DNA from: Sorex araneus
Lineage: Eukaryota; Chordata; Mammalia; Eulipotyphla; Soricidae
Direction: 5' to 3'
Assembly (NCBI RefSeq): GCF_027595985.1
Contig: NC_073306.1
Coordinates: 155,821,719-155,885,718, forward strand
DNA: 64,000 nt
Within the stretch, counting starts at the first letter, position 1. Each line of letters opens with the position of its first letter. Shown piece after piece: positions 62,201-64,000 of the stretch. The notes beneath the pieces are model-generated. The model saw nothing but the letters and a program-made list of their open reading frames with translations, did not search any database and was not told where the DNA came from. The position numbers were made by a program, and so were the translations under genes.

Positions 62201-62870
62201 CCCTCCCCACTCCAGCCTCACCAGAGTAGATCCTTGATATTCCTCAGCACAGCCTCTGAGTAACACTAGGAAGTCGCCAAAGTAAGTTGGCTAACCCATA
62301 AAATATGACTATCTTAATTCAGCATATAACCTTCTTTCTAAGATAACCTGCCTGGAAGAATATTACAGCACGTAATTTCCTATGCAGTGTTGCATCATTA
62401 ATAATGATAGTAAAGTTGACTTTCTTTTTAGGGGAAAAATGATTTTAAGTCAAATTTTGTGACATAGTTCGGCACATTTTCTTTTCATCTATTACATTCA
62501 CTATCTTTATTTCAGTTACGGTATTTAGTAAAATGTAAGGTGATAATGCACTCTTCATGTTACATTTTCACTTTAGAGATTAACCACGAATTAGTCTTAC
62601 CCATGACAAATTTTATTTTATATTAGAATACTTATCCAACTAACATAATATTTTGGATTTTCTGAACAAAAAAATTGTCATTCAGTAATGGCTCTTGTTT
62701 AACAGTGTGAAGTAAAAACAATGAAAATTGTCCAAAGCATAGTTGTACTGGTGATTTCTTACCTCCTTAGTGATGTACCCGTCTTTGTTGATGTCATACA
62801 AATTAAATGCCCAGTTGAGTTTTTCTTGTACTGTCCCCCGAAGCAAAATGGAAAGACCCTTGATGAAATC
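56543..62870 (-). CDS. KCNIP4: KCNIP4 (Kv channel-interacting protein 4), last four coding exons; 5' part missing
   Basis: Minus-strand exons 62763-62870 (108 nt), 60838-60942 (105 nt), 58926-58988 (63 nt) and 56543-56590 (45 nt coding plus stop) join in phase 0 with GT-AG introns. They encode 107 C-terminal residues. The exon sizes and phases are those of the KChIP family, and the residues ([29 protein letters not shown]) point to KCNIP4 rather than KCNIP1-3. EF-hand 3 is [12 protein letters not shown], split by an intron; EF-hand 4 is [12 protein letters not shown]. Both keep the acidic ligands at positions 1, 5 and 12. KChIPs are calcium-binding beta subunits of Kv4 channels and control surface expression and inactivation. 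The exon upstream (EF-hand 2 region) was not found between 62871 and 64000, so it probably lies beyond the window. Confidence 0.95.
56812..56958 (-). mobile_element. SINE A, reverse, in KCNIP4 last intron
   Basis: 'GTGCTCAGGGATCACTCCTG', 'GGTACCAGGGATCAG', 'GCCATGTGCAAGGC'. Confidence 0.75.
57540..58080 (+). mobile_element. LTR-like sequence, 3' part (R/U5)
   Basis: 'GTCAATAAACTGCTCTTGG' at about 57953 reads like a retroviral LTR poly(A) signal and R region, followed by a U5-like stretch to about 58070. Antisense to KCNIP4, in its last intron. The left edge is unclear. No internal viral genes recognised. Confidence 0.4.
58036..58069. repeat. two overlapping, mutually exclusive hairpins
   Basis: CTAACTTTCT/AGAAAGTTAG (loop TGG, 58036-58058) and CTTGGAGAAA/TTTCTCCAAG (loop 6 nt, 58044-58069) share bases 58044-58053, so only one can form at a time. 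Arms are perfect. Confidence 0.9.
58408..58575 (+). mobile_element. SINE A, full length, 15-bp target-site duplication
   Basis: AAATCAGATTTTAGG at 58393-58407 and 58576-58590. Head 'GGGCTGGAGCGATAGCACAGC', complete body, A-tail. In the KCNIP4 last intron, antisense to the gene. Confidence 0.96.
58926..58988 (-). CDS. KCNIP4: KCNIP4 exon, EF-hand 4
   Basis: 21 codons, [20 protein letters not shown] then K, after GAACAG and before GTAAGC. Holds the whole EF-hand 4 loop [12 protein letters not shown]. Confidence 0.95.
59233..59282 (+). repeat. (CT)n microsatellite
   Basis: About 24 pure CT units in a KCNIP4 intron. Confidence 0.95.
59390..60300 (+). mobile_element. L1 3' end (ORF2 end and 3' UTR), split by a SINE
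   Basis: 'GAACCCTCATCCACTGTTGGG', 'ATGGAGATCTGTCAAAACTGG', 'CCTATGTTCATCGCTGCACTT' and 'GGAATATGATGCATGTCAAAG' are in the sense order of the mammalian L1 3' region. It is full of stops, so dead. 3' UTR 60060-60290 matches 5900-6000. Antisense to KCNIP4. Confidence 0.8.
59822..60003 (-). mobile_element. SINE A, reverse, inside the L1
   Basis: T/G run, 'GGATTACTCCTGGCTCTGCAC', 'GGACCATATGGGATGCTGGG', full antisense head. Target duplication ACGCAACATGGAT / ATGCAACATAGAT on either side, with two substitutions. Confidence 0.93.
60438..60570 (-). mobile_element. SINE A, reverse, diverged
   Basis: 'TTTGCTCAGGGCTCATTCCTG', 'GTGCTCGGGGGACCATG', head largely lost. Confidence 0.65.
60663..60806 (-). 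mobile_element. SINE A, just downstream of a KCNIP4 splice donor
   Basis: 'CTCAGGGGTCACTCCTGG', 'GTGCTTGGGGGGATAATCG', 'GGTCAGCTGCATGCAGGAC', antisense head on + strand, so sense to KCNIP4. Begins about 30 bp past the donor of the exon at 60838. Confidence 0.8.
60838..60942 (-). CDS. KCNIP4: KCNIP4 exon between EF-hands 3 and 4
   Basis: 35 codons starting [20 protein letters not shown] and ending HVETFFQ, after a TTTCCAG acceptor and before GTAGGA. The first Glu is position 12 of the EF-hand 3 loop. A same-strand SINE remnant lies about 30 bp inside the downstream intron. Confidence 0.95.
61183..61400 (-). mobile_element. probable SINE A, reverse, strongly changed
   Basis: (GTT)n-like start, 'GAGCAGTGCTCAGGGACTCC', end 'CTGGGCAAGCACCTT'; the middle does not align to the family by eye. 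Confidence 0.4.
61401..62762. other. KCNIP4: KCNIP4 intron sequence
   Basis: No further exon or gene seen. Contains a (GTT)n run at 61748-61772. Confidence 0.55.
61748..61772 (+). repeat. (GTT)n microsatellite
   Basis: Eight GTT units. Confidence 0.9.
62763..62870 (-). CDS. KCNIP4: KCNIP4 exon, first half of EF-hand 3
   Basis: 36 codons, [20 protein letters not shown] then [16 protein letters not shown], between a TTTTAAG acceptor (62871-62872 on +) and a GTAAGA donor. The calcium loop begins at DINKDG and finishes in the next exon. Confidence 0.95.
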
Positions 62871-64000
62871 CTTAAAAAACAAAAAACAAACAAAAAACAC
62901 AACCCATTTATGACATTTCTCTAAGAGTAAAACACAAATCAGTGCATTCTCAAATGATAGAAGATTAAATACACTCTAAGCTTTGAATCAATTATTTAGT
63001 AGATGATCTATATATTCCTGATCATCTCTTTCTCAAGAAGCACATTTGTTGTAAATATTGTCATCTTCTGATTGGAAATTGTTATCCAAATCAGTTGTGA
63101 AACTAGAATTATTGTCAGAACAGACCCTCCAGTGTTGTGACATATATGATTAAGTGTAGACGTGTGCAAGTAGTTTAATGCTGCAAGTACACAGAGTTCT
63201 TTCCTGAAAAGAATGTCACGCTGTATCTTAAACATACAAGCACACATACAGAACACACTTTCCTCAAAACCATCTGCTAACAAGAAACATGGGTGGCGGC
63301 ATCGCTGGGTGGTGGTGTGCCTGCAGTATGTGAGGCTTTGGGTTATAAAAAACAAAACAAAACAAAACAAAAAACAGAAAAAAAGGGTAAGAATTGTGGA
63401 AATGTCCTTGAGATCGGAGCCATTTGTGCTCTTTTCTTAGCAATCAAATGATAGCAGACATGATGTGGGCAGCGTGTAAGAGGCGGAGAAGGAATGGTAC
63501 GGAGGATAAGAAATGGAGGTTTAGTGAAGGGGTCAGAGCCACTGGGTGAGAAGGTTGGAGGGTAAAGGACCTCCTTCATAGTATTTTCCTTGTCACCTAC
63601 TGCGGGGAGATTATTAAAATACATAAATGTATTTCACAGGAGACTCAAGCATAATGACATCCTTTGGAGTTGTGCATTTCAAATTTTTACATGGAGCAGC
63701 CTGTGTTTCTGGGCACCAGCTGCACTGCTTGATGAAGGAAGGGCTAGTTAGGAACCTTTTCTTCCCAGTAGTACTACTCTATTTTTCTCTTTTTTTCCTT
63801 CTAATGGACATTTCCAATGAGTTCTCTGTAAAACTGACCCCAACCTGAGAGTAAGATGTATTTGGAGGACAAGGCTGGTAGCATCTGAATAATCTCATTT
63901 TAACTGCACCAAACCTTGTCTCTCTGGTCACTGGCTTTGGATGGCGAGCACTGGGATATCAGTTTGGTGACCCATGGCAGCTCTTCTCAAGGACACAGCC
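62871..64000. other. KCNIP4: KCNIP4 intron, right edge of window
   Basis: I looked on the - strand for the preceding KChIP exon (EF-hand 2, ending ...GAVSFE) and did not find it. An (AAAAC)n run is at 63348-63372. The 93-codon and 120-codon open frames here match nothing. Confidence 0.5.

Overview
This window is mammalian nuclear DNA: intron-containing genes with GT-AG splice sites, a CpG-island promoter, L1-like 3' ends with target-site duplications, and very many tRNA-derived SINEs. The SINE (head like 'gagcgatagcacagcggg', polIII A box and B box, then a body ending in A-rich sequence) is one I associate with shrews (Soricidae, Sorex-like). The species call rests on memory of that repeat, so it is probable rather than proven. 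Two protein genes are recognised, PACRGL (+ strand) and the 3' end of KCNIP4 (- strand). They lie tail to tail, as I recall for human 4p15.

Layout. 1-36.2 kb: no gene recognised. This looks like the intergenic space upstream of PACRGL (in human the next gene out is SLIT2). It is filled with SINEs, L1 3' ends, an LTR-like piece, microsatellites and unassigned AT-rich DNA, and carries at least two very good CTCF-type motifs (20.94 and 24.1 kb) plus a weaker one (35.56 kb). 36.25-36.65 kb: CpG-rich promoter of PACRGL with a perfect RFX X-box, an inverted CCAAT box and a full CRE. 40.38-53.58 kb: eight coding exons of PACRGL, 747 nt including the stop, 248 aa, open and in phase throughout. 53.6-56.5 kb: convergent 3' flanks of PACRGL and KCNIP4, including a long CT tract. 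56.54-62.87 kb: the last four coding exons of KCNIP4 on the - strand, encoding EF-hands 3 and 4 and the C terminus. The earlier exons lie beyond the right edge or were not found.

How the genes work. PACRGL encodes a paralogue of PACRG, a protein of ciliary doublet microtubules, and its promoter X-box fits control by the ciliary RFX factors. KCNIP4 encodes a calcium-binding auxiliary subunit of Kv4 potassium channels. The two are unrelated in function; only their order and convergent layout connect them.

The non-coding part is mostly retroposon history: three SINE architectures that share modules (called A, B and C here), SINEs inside L1s, an L1 piece inserted in the A-tail of an older SINE, a SINE fold-back and a SINE inside a TA microsatellite. 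No new multi-gene system is visible. The observations most worth a second look are the promoter X-box/CRE pair, the CTCF-type motifs, the modular SINE families with GAT-type tails, the SINE fold-back, and an unidentified 53-codon open frame behind a good splice acceptor at 34.64-34.80 kb.
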